Origin: Caulobacter sp. AP07
GTDB taxonomy: Bacteria > Pseudomonadota > Alphaproteobacteria > Caulobacterales > Caulobacteraceae
Direction of reading: 5' to 3'
DNA length: 64,000 nt
Assembly (NCBI RefSeq): GCF_000281955.1
Contig: NZ_AKKF01000239.1
Coordinates: 1 to 64,000 of the forward strand
In this document: in pieces, positions 16,342 to 24,867 of the stretch
How positions within the stretch are numbered: the first letter of the stretch is position 1
Layout: the number at the start of each line of letters is the position of its first letter
The notes under the pieces: model-generated
Seen by the model: the letters and a program-made list of their open reading frames with translations, nothing else
What the model was told of the DNA's origin: nothing
Databases searched by the model: none
Made by a program: the position numbers and the translations under genes

Positions 16342-17238
16342 ATGATCGACTGGGATGACGTTCGCTATTTTCTTGCCGTCGCGCGCGGAGGCTCGGTGCG
16401 GGCCGCCGCCGGGCGCCTTGGGGTGAACCACGCGACCGTGCTGCGACGCATCGCTCAGCTCGAAGAACGCCTCGGGGCGCAGATGTTCGAAAAGCTGCCT
16501 TCGGGCTACCGCCTGACGGCTGCGGGCGAGGAGGTCCTCGAGTTCGCGAGCCAGATGGAAGCGTCGTCGCACCAGCTGGAGACGCGCGTCTTCGGGCGAG
16601 ACCAGAGCGTGCGCGGGCTTCTGCGGGTGACGCTGGCGCCGACCCTGGCGACACATCTGCTCATGCCCGACCTCGCCGATTTCGCGCGTCTGCATCCGGA
16701 CATCGAGATGGAAATCCTGTCGTCCGGCGCGCTGGCGAACCTGACCAACCGAGAGGCCGACGTCGCGATCCGCGTCGTCTACGATCGCAAGACCCTGCCG
16801 CTCAATCTCCACGGCCTGAAGGGCCCGGACCTGTTCGGCGGCGCCTACATGTCCCGCGATCGACTGGCCGCGTGGCGTGCGGGCGCGCCGGATCCCATCC
16901 GCTGGGTCGTCATAAGCGAGCATGGCGTCCCGGACTGGGCCAGCGAGGGCGAGGTTCGCGCCACGGGCGTTCCGTTCAGGACCACCGACGGTCAGGCGCA
17001 GATCGTCGCGGTAAGGCAGGGCCTCGGCATCGCGACGCTGAATTGCTTCGTCGGAGACGCCGACCCGTTGCTGGTGAGAGTTCCGGGCGCCGAACTGCAC
17101 ATGCACGGCACGCTCTGGCTCCTCACGCAGGGCGAGACGCGCAACACGAAACGCGTGCGGCTCTTCACCGAGTTCATATCCCGCAGGCTCGCCGCGTATG
17201 CGCCGCTTCTCGCGGGACTATCCGTATCGCACGACTGA
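16342..17238 (+). CDS. LysR family transcriptional regulator
   Basis: A 298-residue LysR protein. The N-terminal winged helix is DDVRYFLAVARGGSVRAAAGRLGVNHATVLRRIAQLEERLGAQMFEK; the C-terminal substrate-binding domain begins near GLLRVTLAPTLATHLLMPDLADFARLHPDIEMEIL. ATG at 16342 (MIDWDDVRYF) matches the family start. It diverges from the SDR gene with a 277-base gap that holds both promoters. Inducer unknown. Confidence 0.93.
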   Translation: MIDWDDVRYFLAVARGGSVRAAAGRLGVNHATVLRRIAQLEERLGAQMFEKLPSGYRLTAAGEEVLEFASQMEASSHQLETRVFGRDQSVRGLLRVTLAPTLATHLLMPDLADFARLHPDIEMEILSSGALANLTNREADVAIRVVYDRKTLPLNLHGLKGPDLFGGAYMSRDRLAAWRAGAPDPIRWVVISEHGVPDWASEGEVRATGVPFRTTDGQAQIVAVRQGLGIATLNCFVGDADPLLVRVPGAELHMHGTLWLLTQGETRNTKRVRLFTEFISRRLAAYAPLLAGLSVSHD

Positions 17239-17412
17239 CGCGCGGCAGGTCTCATAAGAGTCCGACAAAGGAGCGCCGACAGCCGCAGTCGGACAGGAAG
17301 CGGACTTCGACACGAGCACGGCAGACTATCGCCCTTGTTTGCGGTTGAGGCGTGCGATGAGCCTGATTCAATGGAGTTGCCAACTTCAGCCTCGTGAGCG
17401 CAGGCTTGGTCC

Positions 17413-18321
17413 ATGACCTTGAGCCGCGGCGACCTCGCCGATTTCAGCTACTTCCTGGCCCTGGCCAAGCACCGCAATTTCCGCCGGGCGGGGCTGGAGC
17501 TTGGGGTGAGCGCCTCGGCGCTGAGCCATTCCCTGAAGGGGCTTGAGGCGCGGCTCGGCGTGCGACTGCTGAACCGCACCAACCGCAGCGTCACCCTGAC
17601 AGCCGCCGGCGAAGAGCTGCAGGCCGCCATCCTGGCGCCGTTCGACGCCATCGACGCGGCGGCCGAGGGGCTCAATCGCTATCGCGACGACCCCGCCGGC
17701 CGCATCCGCCTCAATGTCATGGAACACGCCGCCACGCTGCTGCTGTCCCCGGTGCTGCCCGCCTTCACCGAACGCTACCCGGACATCGAGATCGAGGTGG
17801 TGATTACGGAGAAGCTCGTCGACATTGTCGCCACCGCCGCCGACGCCGGGATCCGCTACGGCGGCACGGCGCCCCAGGATATGATCGCCCAGCGCTTGTC
17901 CGGCAATATCCGTTGGGTCGTGGTCGCCTCGCCCGCCTATCTGAGACGCCACGGCGAGCCGCGGCATCCGCGCGATCTGGCCGCCCATAGATGCCTGCGG
18001 TTCCGGCTCGGCGACGACAGCGTCTACAGTTGGGAGTTCGAACATGGCGAGGAAGAGATCGCCGTCGTTGCGCCCGGATCGATCATGATCGACAGCACGG
18101 CTTTCGCGCTGAACTTGGCGACGCAGGGCGCGGGCCTCGCCTATGTGCCAGAGCCTTGCGTGCGCGACGCGGTCTTGCGCGGCGACCTGCGCACGGTGCT
18201 CGACGACTGGTCGCCGATGGGGCCGGGCTTTCACATCTACTATCCAGGCCGGCGACAGTTGCCCACCGGACTGCGGCTGTTGATCGAGCACATCCGCGAA
18301 CAGCGTCCGCTGGGTCTCTAG
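17413..18321 (+). CDS. LysR family transcriptional regulator
   Basis: A 302-residue LysR protein: DLADFSYFLALAKHRNFRRAGLELGVSASALSHSLKGLEARLGVRLLNR forms the helix-turn-helix and linker helix, then an effector domain with the pattern typical of the group that controls redox enzymes and exporters (EKLVDIVATAADAGIRYG, RFRLGDDSVYSWEFEHGEEE). It reads into the MFS exporter and hydrolase genes on the same strand (82 bases to the next start), which are its likely targets. Confidence 0.93.
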   Translation: MTLSRGDLADFSYFLALAKHRNFRRAGLELGVSASALSHSLKGLEARLGVRLLNRTNRSVTLTAAGEELQAAILAPFDAIDAAAEGLNRYRDDPAGRIRLNVMEHAATLLLSPVLPAFTERYPDIEIEVVITEKLVDIVATAADAGIRYGGTAPQDMIAQRLSGNIRWVVVASPAYLRRHGEPRHPRDLAAHRCLRFRLGDDSVYSWEFEHGEEEIAVVAPGSIMIDSTAFALNLATQGAGLAYVPEPCVRDAVLRGDLRTVLDDWSPMGPGFHIYYPGRRQLPTGLRLLIEHIREQRPLGL

Positions 18322-18403
18322 GGGCTTACGATGAGCTGGCCTCAACGCCGCGATTAGGCCGCGGCGGATCGACCCTTCGGGCGGAAGACCTATTTTCCGC
18401 ACC

Positions 18404-19618
18404 ATGACAACGCACGCCACCGCAGCCCCGCTGCCCGACGACGACGCCGAAGCCCGTGGCGGCTGGAGCGCGGTCTTGGCCCTGACGCTTTGTGTCGCGA
18501 CCCTGATCGCGTCGGAATTCATGCCGGTCAGCCTGCTGACGCCCATCGCCGCCGACCTGCGCCTCAGCGAGGGCATGGCCGGGCAAGCGATCTCGATCTC
18601 CGGCCTGTTCGCGGTGATCACCAGCCTGGCCATCGGTCGGGTCGCCGGTATCGACCGTCGCGCCTTGCTACTGGGTTTGACCGCGTTGATGGGCGCATCC
18701 GGCTTGCTGGTGGCGCTGGCGCCCAATGCCCTGCTGTTCATGACCGGTCGCGCGCTGATCGGCGTGGTCATCGGCGGCTTCTGGTCGCTGTCGGCGGCGA
18801 CCGTCATGCGGCTGGTTCCCGGCAAAGATGTCCCGCGCGCCTTGGCGGTGCTGAACGGCGGCAACGCCCTGGCGACCATGATCGCGGCGCCGCTGGGCGG
18901 CTATCTTGGCCAATTCATCGGCTGGCGCGGAGCCTTCTTCCTGGTCGTGCCGCTGGCCTTGGCGACCTTCGCCTGGCAGTGGCTGTCCGTGCCGACGATG
19001 CGCGCCAAGCCTGGCGCGTCCGCCAGCCTGCTCGGCGTGCTGAAACAGCCGCGCGCCAAGGCCGGCTTGCTTGGCCTGGCCCTGCTGTTCGCCGGTCAGT
19101 TCGCGCTCTTCACCTACCTGCGGCCGTTCCTCGAGCAGGTTGCGCATTTGAACGCATCGGCCTTGTCGCTGGTCCTGTTGTTGATGGGCGCCGCCGGTCT
19201 GGCCGGCACGGCCCTGATCGGCCGTGCGATCGGCAAAAGCCTCCGCCGGGTCCTGATCGCCGCCCCGCTGCTGATGGCGGCCACGGCCCTGGCCCTCCTT
19301 GTCGCCGGCGCCTCGGCCCCCGCCATCGCGATCCTGCTGATGGCCTGGGGTCTGGTCGGCACGGCCCTGCCGGTCGCCTGGTGGACCTGGCTGGCCCGCA
19401 CGTTGCCCGAAGACACCGACGCCGGCGGCGGATTGATGGTGGCGGTGATCCAGCTGGCCATCACCTTGGGCGCGGCCGGCGGCGGTCTGCTGTTCGACGC
19501 CGGCGGCTACCGCGCCACGTTCGTGGCCAGCGCCGCCTTGCTGGTCGCCGCCGCCATCGCCGGGGCCTTCAGCGTGGCCAAGTCACCCGAGATTCAAGGA
19601 AACGCCCATGCGACCTGA
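18404..19618 (+). CDS. MFS transporter, DHA1-type exporter
   Basis: A 404-residue inner-membrane protein with 12 predicted helices. SEFMPVSLLTPIAADLRLSEGMAGQAISISGLFAVITS is the first helix pair of the DHA1 drug or sugar efflux group (AraJ/YdhP-like). LPVAWWTWLARTLPEDTDAGGGLMVAVIQLAITLGAAGGG is the matching motif of the second half. Substrate unknown. The gene overlaps the following hydrolase start by 11 bases. Confidence 0.9.
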   Translation: MTTHATAAPLPDDDAEARGGWSAVLALTLCVATLIASEFMPVSLLTPIAADLRLSEGMAGQAISISGLFAVITSLAIGRVAGIDRRALLLGLTALMGASGLLVALAPNALLFMTGRALIGVVIGGFWSLSAATVMRLVPGKDVPRALAVLNGGNALATMIAAPLGGYLGQFIGWRGAFFLVVPLALATFAWQWLSVPTMRAKPGASASLLGVLKQPRAKAGLLGLALLFAGQFALFTYLRPFLEQVAHLNASALSLVLLLMGAAGLAGTALIGRAIGKSLRRVLIAAPLLMAATALALLVAGASAPAIAILLMAWGLVGTALPVAWWTWLARTLPEDTDAGGGLMVAVIQLAITLGAAGGGLLFDAGGYRATFVASAALLVAAAIAGAFSVAKSPEIQGNAHAT

Positions 19619-20687
19619 CGAAGCGAAATTCGATCGCCGCACCCTGCTGCAACTCACCGGAGCCAGCCTCGCCACCCTCGGCGCGGCTTCCCTGTCCCCT
19701 ATTGGGAAAGCCCAGTCCATGCCCAACCACACCGACAATTTCTACAGGAGCGACCGCGTGACCGTGCGCAAGGTCACCTTCAAGACCCAGTACCAGACGA
19801 CGGTCGCGGGCAATCTCTTCTTGCCCAAGGACCTCGATCGGAGCGCCAAGATCGCCGCGATCGTGGTCGGACACCCGATGGGGGCGGTGAAGGAGCAGAG
19901 CGCGAACCTCTACGCCACCAAGATGGCCGAACAGGGCTTCGCCGCGATGGCCATCGACCTGCCGTTCTGGGGCGAGAGCGAGGGTCTGCCGCGCAACGCG
20001 GTCTCGTCAGACGCCTATGCGGAGGCCTTCAGCGCCGCCGTCGACTTCCTGGGCACGCGTCCGTTTGTCGATCGCGAGCGCATCGGCGCGATCGGGGTCT
20101 GCGGCAGCGGCAGCTTCGTGATCAGCGCGGCGAAGATCGATCCCCGGATGAAGGCCATCGCGACGGTCAGCATGTACGACATGGGCGCGGCCAGCCGCGA
20201 TGCGCTGAACCATTCGCTGTCGGTCGCGCGGCGCAAGGCGATCATCGCGGTCGCCGCCCAGCAGCGCTACATCGAGTTCGAAGGCGGAAAGACCGAATAT
20301 ACTGGCGGCACGACCCACCAGCTGACGACCGACACCGATCCTATCCAGCGCGAGTTCTACGATTTCTACCGTACGCCGCGCGGCGAGTTCACGCCGATCG
20401 GTGGCTCGCGCGAGACCACGACCCACCCGACGCTGACCAGCGTCGTCAAGTTCATGAACTTCTATCCGTTCAACGACATCGAGACGATCTCGCCGCGTCC
20501 GATGCTGTTCATCAGTGGCGACCAGGCCCACTCCAGGGAGTTCAGCCAGGAGGCCTACCGGCGCGCCGCCGAGCCGAAGGAACTGATCTGGGTTCCGGGC
20601 GCGGGCCACGTCGATCTGTACGACCGCGTGGACCTCATCCCGTTCGCCAAGCTGACCGATTTCTTCCGGCGGCATCTCGCCGCGTAG
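19608..20687 (+). CDS. Exported alpha/beta hydrolase (dienelactone hydrolase-like)
   Basis: A 359-residue protein. DRRTLLQLTGASLATLGAASLSPIGKAQ at the N-terminus looks like a Tat signal, although only a twin Arg rather than the full motif is seen. The nucleophile elbow reads IGVCGSGSF, so Cys or the first Ser may be catalytic, as in dienelactone hydrolase relatives; GAGHVDLYD carries the His. Its start lies inside the end of the MFS gene, so the two are probably co-translated, which would fit an export-and-hydrolysis pair for one compound. Confidence 0.85.
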   Translation: MRPDEAKFDRRTLLQLTGASLATLGAASLSPIGKAQSMPNHTDNFYRSDRVTVRKVTFKTQYQTTVAGNLFLPKDLDRSAKIAAIVVGHPMGAVKEQSANLYATKMAEQGFAAMAIDLPFWGESEGLPRNAVSSDAYAEAFSAAVDFLGTRPFVDRERIGAIGVCGSGSFVISAAKIDPRMKAIATVSMYDMGAASRDALNHSLSVARRKAIIAVAAQQRYIEFEGGKTEYTGGTTHQLTTDTDPIQREFYDFYRTPRGEFTPIGGSRETTTHPTLTSVVKFMNFYPFNDIETISPRPMLFISGDQAHSREFSQEAYRRAAEPKELIWVPGAGHVDLYDRVDLIPFAKLTDFFRRHLAA

Positions 20688-20820
20688 AGCGGCCAGCCTT
20701 GGGCGCGATCGTTGCGGCATGACCAACTCGAACGCCTACGCCCTGTCGGATGGTCCAGGGCTTGATCGCCGCCGCCATCAAGCCAAGCGATATGCCGTAG
20801 ACTAACCATTCCCGCACTCG

Positions 20821-21033
20821 TCAGCGCGTCCAAAAGACATGGACTTCGTCGTGCGCGGTCTCGATCGCGAAGACCTCTCCGTTCAGTTGGGCGTCACGGG
20901 CCATGGCCTCGTAGTTGATGTAGTCGCGCAAGGGTCTGGGGATCTGCGCGGTTTCCTCGGTCAGTTCCCGGAAGCAGGCGGCCAGACAGGCCACATCGAT
21001 GCGGGGCTCAGGGACTTCAGAGGCGCTGGCCAT
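20821..21033 (-). pseudogene. ardA: Internally deleted ArdA-type antirestriction protein
   Basis: The 70-residue frame begins PEPRIDVACLAACF, like the N-terminus of ArdA (PRIYVACLAAYN), and jumps at once to RELTEETAQIPRPLRDYINY and EAMARDAQLNGEVFAIET, the C-terminal end of ArdA. About 100 central residues are missing. ArdA mimics DNA and blocks type I restriction during plasmid or ICE entry; the remnant cannot fold normally. It marks past conjugative DNA. The family identification is from recalled sequence patterns. Confidence 0.6.
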
Positions 21034-21524
21034 GGTGTTCGCCGTTGGGACATGGGTTCGACACGAACCCTTGCCCGTCGGCGAGACCCCGGGGGTGCAA
21101 GCGGAGGCGCCGGCTTCGTGGGGACCCGGCTGCAGGACGTTCGGCCCCGAGCACCCTGACCTTCCCACCACGACCGAAGCTGGGCGGAAGCCGGTCCGAA
21201 GCGCGCCGGGGGCAGAGCCCCAAGCCCGCGGCCGCGGCAGCGGGCGACCAGGAAGAACCGCGCCCACAAGGCCGCCCTCAATTACGCCCGCCGCCCGGTC
21301 GTCGAGCGCGAGCGCCACCCAACGACGCCTGACATCTTCTCTCACCTGTCGCAGCACCCCAGCTCGCCGTGCTGCGGTCTTCTTTCCAGGGTCGATGCTG
21401 CGCCAGAAGCGGCCTCAATGATCGCTCCGGAATGCGGACCTTGGCGTCAGCTAAATCGTAACCGCTTCAACTCTTGTCACGGAGCGATCGCACGTCTGCC
21501 GGTCTGCTTTCCGGTCTGGTGCGA
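21034..21524. other. Gene-free stretch
   Basis: About 490 bases without a convincing gene. It contains the palindrome GGGTTCG-ACA-CGAACCC (21054-21070) just upstream of the ardA remnant, possibly its old promoter or operator. The rest is GC-rich sequence with short frames on all strands that show no recognisable protein. It probably belongs to the same decayed element. Confidence 0.5.
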
Positions 21525-22973
21525 TCAGCTCCCCGTGGTCTGACTCCAGCCTCCGCCCAGGGCCCGGAACGACCGCACCGCCGCGCGGGCCGCCTCGGTG
21601 TCGGCCTGGGCGCGGGCGTCGCGGGCCGCCAGCAAGCGGGCGTCGGCGTCCAGCACCTCGATCAGGCTGACCGCTCCGGCCTTGTAAGCCAACTCGGACG
21701 CCGTGCGGGCCTTGGACAACGACTGCTCGCCGCCGACCAGAATCCGCGCCTCGTCCTCTCGCTTCACCAGGCTGGAGAACGAGTCCTCGACATCGGCCGT
21801 GGCCCGTAGCACCGACTGCTGATAGGCGGCTAGGACCTCGGCGTTGCGGCCCTTGGCGGCCTTGATCTCGGCATTGACCCGACCGAAGTCGAACAGACGC
21901 CAGCGAAGCCCCAGAACGCCCTGGGCCTGGTTGGCCGGGCTTGTGAACAGCGAACCGCTCGCGGTCGAGGCCGTGCCGACCAGGCCGGTCAGCGAGAACT
22001 TGGGATAGTATTCCGAGACCGCCGCGCCGATCGCGGCGTTCGACGCCTTCAGTCGCCATTCAGCGACCGCCAGGTCGGGGCGGCGGCGGATCAGGTCGGC
22101 CGGACCGACCGCCTCGGCGATGGCCGGGGCGCGCGGCACCGGCGTGGCGGCGGCCAGCTGCGCGCGCGTGGCGCCGGGCTGGGCGCCCAACAGAACGTCG
22201 AGGGCGTTCATCGCCGCCTCCATGCCTTCCTGCAGGACGGGGATCTGAGCGCGGGTCTGGGCTAGAGCGCCTTCAACCTGATGCAGTTGAAGCTCCGAGG
22301 CGACCTGGCGGCTCTGTTGCAGACGGACGGTCTCGACCAACCGGGCCTGGGTGTCGACCTGGCCCTGGGCGATGGCCAGCCGTGCTTGCAGGCCGCGGAT
22401 CACCAGATAGGTGTCGGCCGTCTGGGCCGCGACGGACAGGCGTGCGGCGGCGACGCCGACCCTGGCCGCCTGATAGTCCGCGGCGGCCGCCTCGCGGTCG
22501 CGCCGCAGGCCGCCGAACACGTCGATCTCCCAACCGGCGGTCGCATCGGCCTCGTAGAGTGATCCGTCGCGGTCGAAGCCCGGCGCGCTAGCCGCCAGGC
22601 GGCCGGCGGGCGTCTGGGTCGAGGCATGGGCGCTGGTCGCACTGGCCTGCACGCCGCCCGACGGCAGCAGGGCGGCGGTGGCCGCCGTCAGTCCCGCCCG
22701 CGCCTGCGTCACCCGAGCCGCGGCCTGGGCCAAGTCGAGGTTCTGGGCCAGGCCGCGATCGACCAGGGCGTCGAGGACGGGATCGTTGAAGCCCTTCCAC
22801 CAGGCCGCCTGATCGATGGATGCTGGGGCCGCCGCGCGCTGGGCGACCGCGCCCGCGCCGATGAAGGCGCCGGAGACCGGCGACGCCGGGGCGACATAGT
22901 TGGGGCCCACGGCGCAGCCGCTGATCGTGACGCCGGCCAGGGCCAGCAGAGCCAAGCTCGATACCGATCGCAT
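21525..22973 (-). CDS. RND efflux outer membrane lipoprotein, NodT/OprM family
   Basis: A 482-residue TolC-like outer membrane channel. The lipoprotein signal is MRSVSSLALLALAGVTISGC with the lipid-modified Cys; CAVGPNYVAP is the family start. Two OEP repeats follow, with GLAQNLDLAQAAARVTQARA and later RRPDLAVAEWRLKASNAAIGAAVSEYYPKFSL. It diverges from the TetR gene at 23071 and probably forms a tripartite pump with the adaptor at 23785 and the RND pump at 24864. ATG at 22973 is chosen for the signal peptide. Confidence 0.93.
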   Translation of the reverse strand: MRSVSSLALLALAGVTISGCAVGPNYVAPASPVSGAFIGAGAVAQRAAAPASIDQAAWWKGFNDPVLDALVDRGLAQNLDLAQAAARVTQARAGLTAATAALLPSGGVQASATSAHASTQTPAGRLAASAPGFDRDGSLYEADATAGWEIDVFGGLRRDREAAAADYQAARVGVAAARLSVAAQTADTYLVIRGLQARLAIAQGQVDTQARLVETVRLQQSRQVASELQLHQVEGALAQTRAQIPVLQEGMEAAMNALDVLLGAQPGATRAQLAAATPVPRAPAIAEAVGPADLIRRRPDLAVAEWRLKASNAAIGAAVSEYYPKFSLTGLVGTASTASGSLFTSPANQAQGVLGLRWRLFDFGRVNAEIKAAKGRNAEVLAAYQQSVLRATADVEDSFSSLVKREDEARILVGGEQSLSKARTASELAYKAGAVSLIEVLDADARLLAARDARAQADTEAARAAVRSFRALGGGWSQTTGS

Positions 22974-23006
22974 CGCGATCTCCTCATGAAGCCCATTCCC
23001 GAACAC

Positions 23007-23032
23007 AGTGACCATATGCTAATTCAGTCACT
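23007..23032. promoter_or_regulatory. Candidate TetR operator upstream of nodT-type gene
   Basis: AGTGAC (23007-23012) and GTCACT (23027-23032) form a spaced inverted repeat, with an AATTCAGTCACT half-site that closely matches the stronger palindrome at 23716-23741. It sits between the outer membrane channel gene and the divergent TetR gene, where the repressor should bind. Confidence 0.6.
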
Positions 23033-23070
23033 CGTTGTCAATCAGGACCCTCGATGCTACCTAATTGAGC

Positions 23071-23697
23071 ATGATCACCGACACCACGCCCCCAGACGCC
23101 CCCGCCGGCCGCCGCGGGCCGGCCGACCACGCCATTCGCCAGCAGATCATCGACGCGGCCGACGCCCACTTCGCGCGCTTCGGCTACGGCAAGACGACCG
23201 TGGCGGATCTCGCCAAGGCGATCGGCTTCTCGAAGGCCTACATCTACAAGTTCTTCGATTCCAAGCAGGCGATCGGCGAGGCGATCTGCGCCCAGTGCCT
23301 GGACAAGGTCATGACCGCCGCCCTGGCCAGCGTGGCCGAGGCGCGGACCCCGACCGAGAAGTTGCGCAAACTTTTCAGCACCATAACCGCGAAGAGCACC
23401 GAACTTCTGTTTCAGGAAAAGCTGCTCTACGACCTGGCCGCCAACTCGGCGACCGAGAAGTGGCCGTCGGCGCTCGGTTATCTGGAGCGGATGGAGGCGA
23501 CGCTGCGCGACATCATCCTGCAGGGCCGCGAGGTCGGCGAGTTCGAGCGCAAGACCCCGATCGACGAGACCTGCTCGGCGATCATGCTGGCCATGCAGCC
23601 GTTCATGCATCCACTGCTGCTGGAGTTCAATCTGGACGGCCTGCCCGAGACCCAGACCCAGGTCATCAACCTGATCCTGCGTAGCCTCGCACCGTAG
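23071..23697 (+). CDS. TetR family repressor of the RND pump
   Basis: A 208-residue repressor. Helix-turn-helix: HAIRQQIIDAADAHFARFGYGKTTVADLAKAIGFSKAYIYKFFDSKQAIGEAI. The rest is an all-helical ligand domain. ATG at 23071 is preferred over a TTG two codons earlier. The gene lies inside the pump locus, with inverted repeats of the same sequence on both sides (23007-23032 and 23716-23741), so it very likely controls itself, the channel gene and the adaptor-pump operon. Confidence 0.93.
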   Translation: MITDTTPPDAPAGRRGPADHAIRQQIIDAADAHFARFGYGKTTVADLAKAIGFSKAYIYKFFDSKQAIGEAICAQCLDKVMTAALASVAEARTPTEKLRKLFSTITAKSTELLFQEKLLYDLAANSATEKWPSALGYLERMEATLRDIILQGREVGEFERKTPIDETCSAIMLAMQPFMHPLLLEFNLDGLPETQTQVINLILRSLAP

Positions 23698-23715
23698 TCG
23701 TTGCTAAAATTCGAT

Positions 23716-23741
23716 AGTGACTAATTGACAAATTAGTCACT
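23716..23741. promoter_or_regulatory. Candidate TetR operator upstream of adaptor-pump operon
   Basis: AGTGACTAATT and AATTAGTCACT are a perfect 11-bp inverted repeat around GACA, in the 87-base gap between tetR and the adaptor gene. It shares its outer sequence with 23007-23032. Confidence 0.75.
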
Positions 23742-23784
23742 GGACACGATGTGGAGGTCTCCGCTCAAGGCAGGACCCTTCGCC

Positions 23785-24867
23785 ATGTCGCATCGCTTGC
23801 TCCTCGCCGCCCTCGTCGGCGGCCTGACCGCACCGCTCGCCGCGTGCGACGGCCATGACGCCGCCGCCGATCCCCGAACCCAGCCGCCGGTCGTGCGGGT
23901 CGCCACCGCGCCCGCCGCGATCGACGGCGAGCGCCAGTTCACCGGTGTCGTCTCCGCCCGCATCGAGAGCCAGTTGGGCTTCCGCGTCCCCGGCAAGATC
24001 GTCGAGCGCCTGGTCGACACCGGCCAGACGGTGCGCCGGGGCCAGCCCCTGATGCGCATCGACGCCGCCGACTACGCCCTGGCCCAGGCCGCCCAGGAGC
24101 AGACCGTGGCCGCCGCCAAAGCCCGGGCCGTCCAGGCCGAGGCCGACGAGGCGCGCTATCGCGACCTGGTCGGGGCCGGCGCGGTGTCGGGCTCGACCTA
24201 CGACCAGATCAAGGCCGCCGCCCTCGCCGCCCGCGCCCAACTGCAAGCGGCCGAGGCCCAGGCCCGGGTGTCGCGCAACGCCGCCGGCTACGCCGTGCTG
24301 GTCGCCGACGCCGATGGCGTGGTGGTCGAGACCCTGGGCGAGCCTGGACAGGTGGTCGCCGCCGGCCAGACCGTGGTTCGCCTGGCCCATGCTGGCCCGC
24401 GCGAGGCGACGATCGCCCTGCCCGAGACCCTGCGCCCCGCCGTCGGCTCGTCCGCGACCGCCTCGGTGTTCGGCGACGCCGCCCCCGCCCCCGCCCGACT
24501 GCGCCAGCTCTCCGACGCCGCCGATCCTCGGACCCGCACCTTCGAGGCCCGCTATGTCCTGGACGGAGCCCTGGCCGCCGCGCCGCTGGGCGCGACGGTG
24601 ACCATTTCTCTGCCCGGCGCCGCCAAGACCGGCGGCCGCGCCGTCCCCCTGGGCGCCCTCTATGACTCGGGCAAGGGTCCGGGGGTCTGGATCGTCGACG
24701 CCAAGACCTCGACGGTTACTTGGCGCGCTGTCCAGCTCGCCGCCGTCGGCGAGGAGACCGCCACGGTCACAGCGGGCCTGGCCGCCGGCGAACGCTTCGT
24801 GGCTCTGGGCTCGCACATGCTGCACCAGGGCGAGCGCGTCACCCTGCAAGGCGGAGCGGCGCAATGA
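23785..24867 (+). CDS. RND efflux membrane fusion (adaptor) protein
   Basis: A 360-residue periplasmic adaptor. Lipoprotein signal with LTAPLAAC; then the beta-barrel and lipoyl half-motifs (ARIESQLGFRVPGKIVERLVDTGQTVRRGQ and GVVVETLGEPGQVVAAGQTVVRLA), a helical hairpin between them (YALAQAAQEQTVAAAKARAVQAEADEARYRDLV), and a C-terminal domain ending in HMLHQGERVTLQ. ATG at 23785 starts the signal; an upstream ATG at 23749 would add 12 residues. The stop overlaps the pump start by four bases (ATGA). Confidence 0.92.
   Translation: MSHRLLLAALVGGLTAPLAACDGHDAAADPRTQPPVVRVATAPAAIDGERQFTGVVSARIESQLGFRVPGKIVERLVDTGQTVRRGQPLMRIDAADYALAQAAQEQTVAAAKARAVQAEADEARYRDLVGAGAVSGSTYDQIKAAALAARAQLQAAEAQARVSRNAAGYAVLVADADGVVVETLGEPGQVVAAGQTVVRLAHAGPREATIALPETLRPAVGSSATASVFGDAAPAPARLRQLSDAADPRTRTFEARYVLDGALAAAPLGATVTISLPGAAKTGGRAVPLGALYDSGKGPGVWIVDAKTSTVTWRAVQLAAVGEETATVTAGLAAGERFVALGSHMLHQGERVTLQGGAAQ

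Noticed and set aside
21034-21357. N-terminal extension of the ardA remnant
   Set aside because: The extra residues are Pro/Arg/Gly-rich without similarity; ArdA-like sequence begins at the ATG at 21033.
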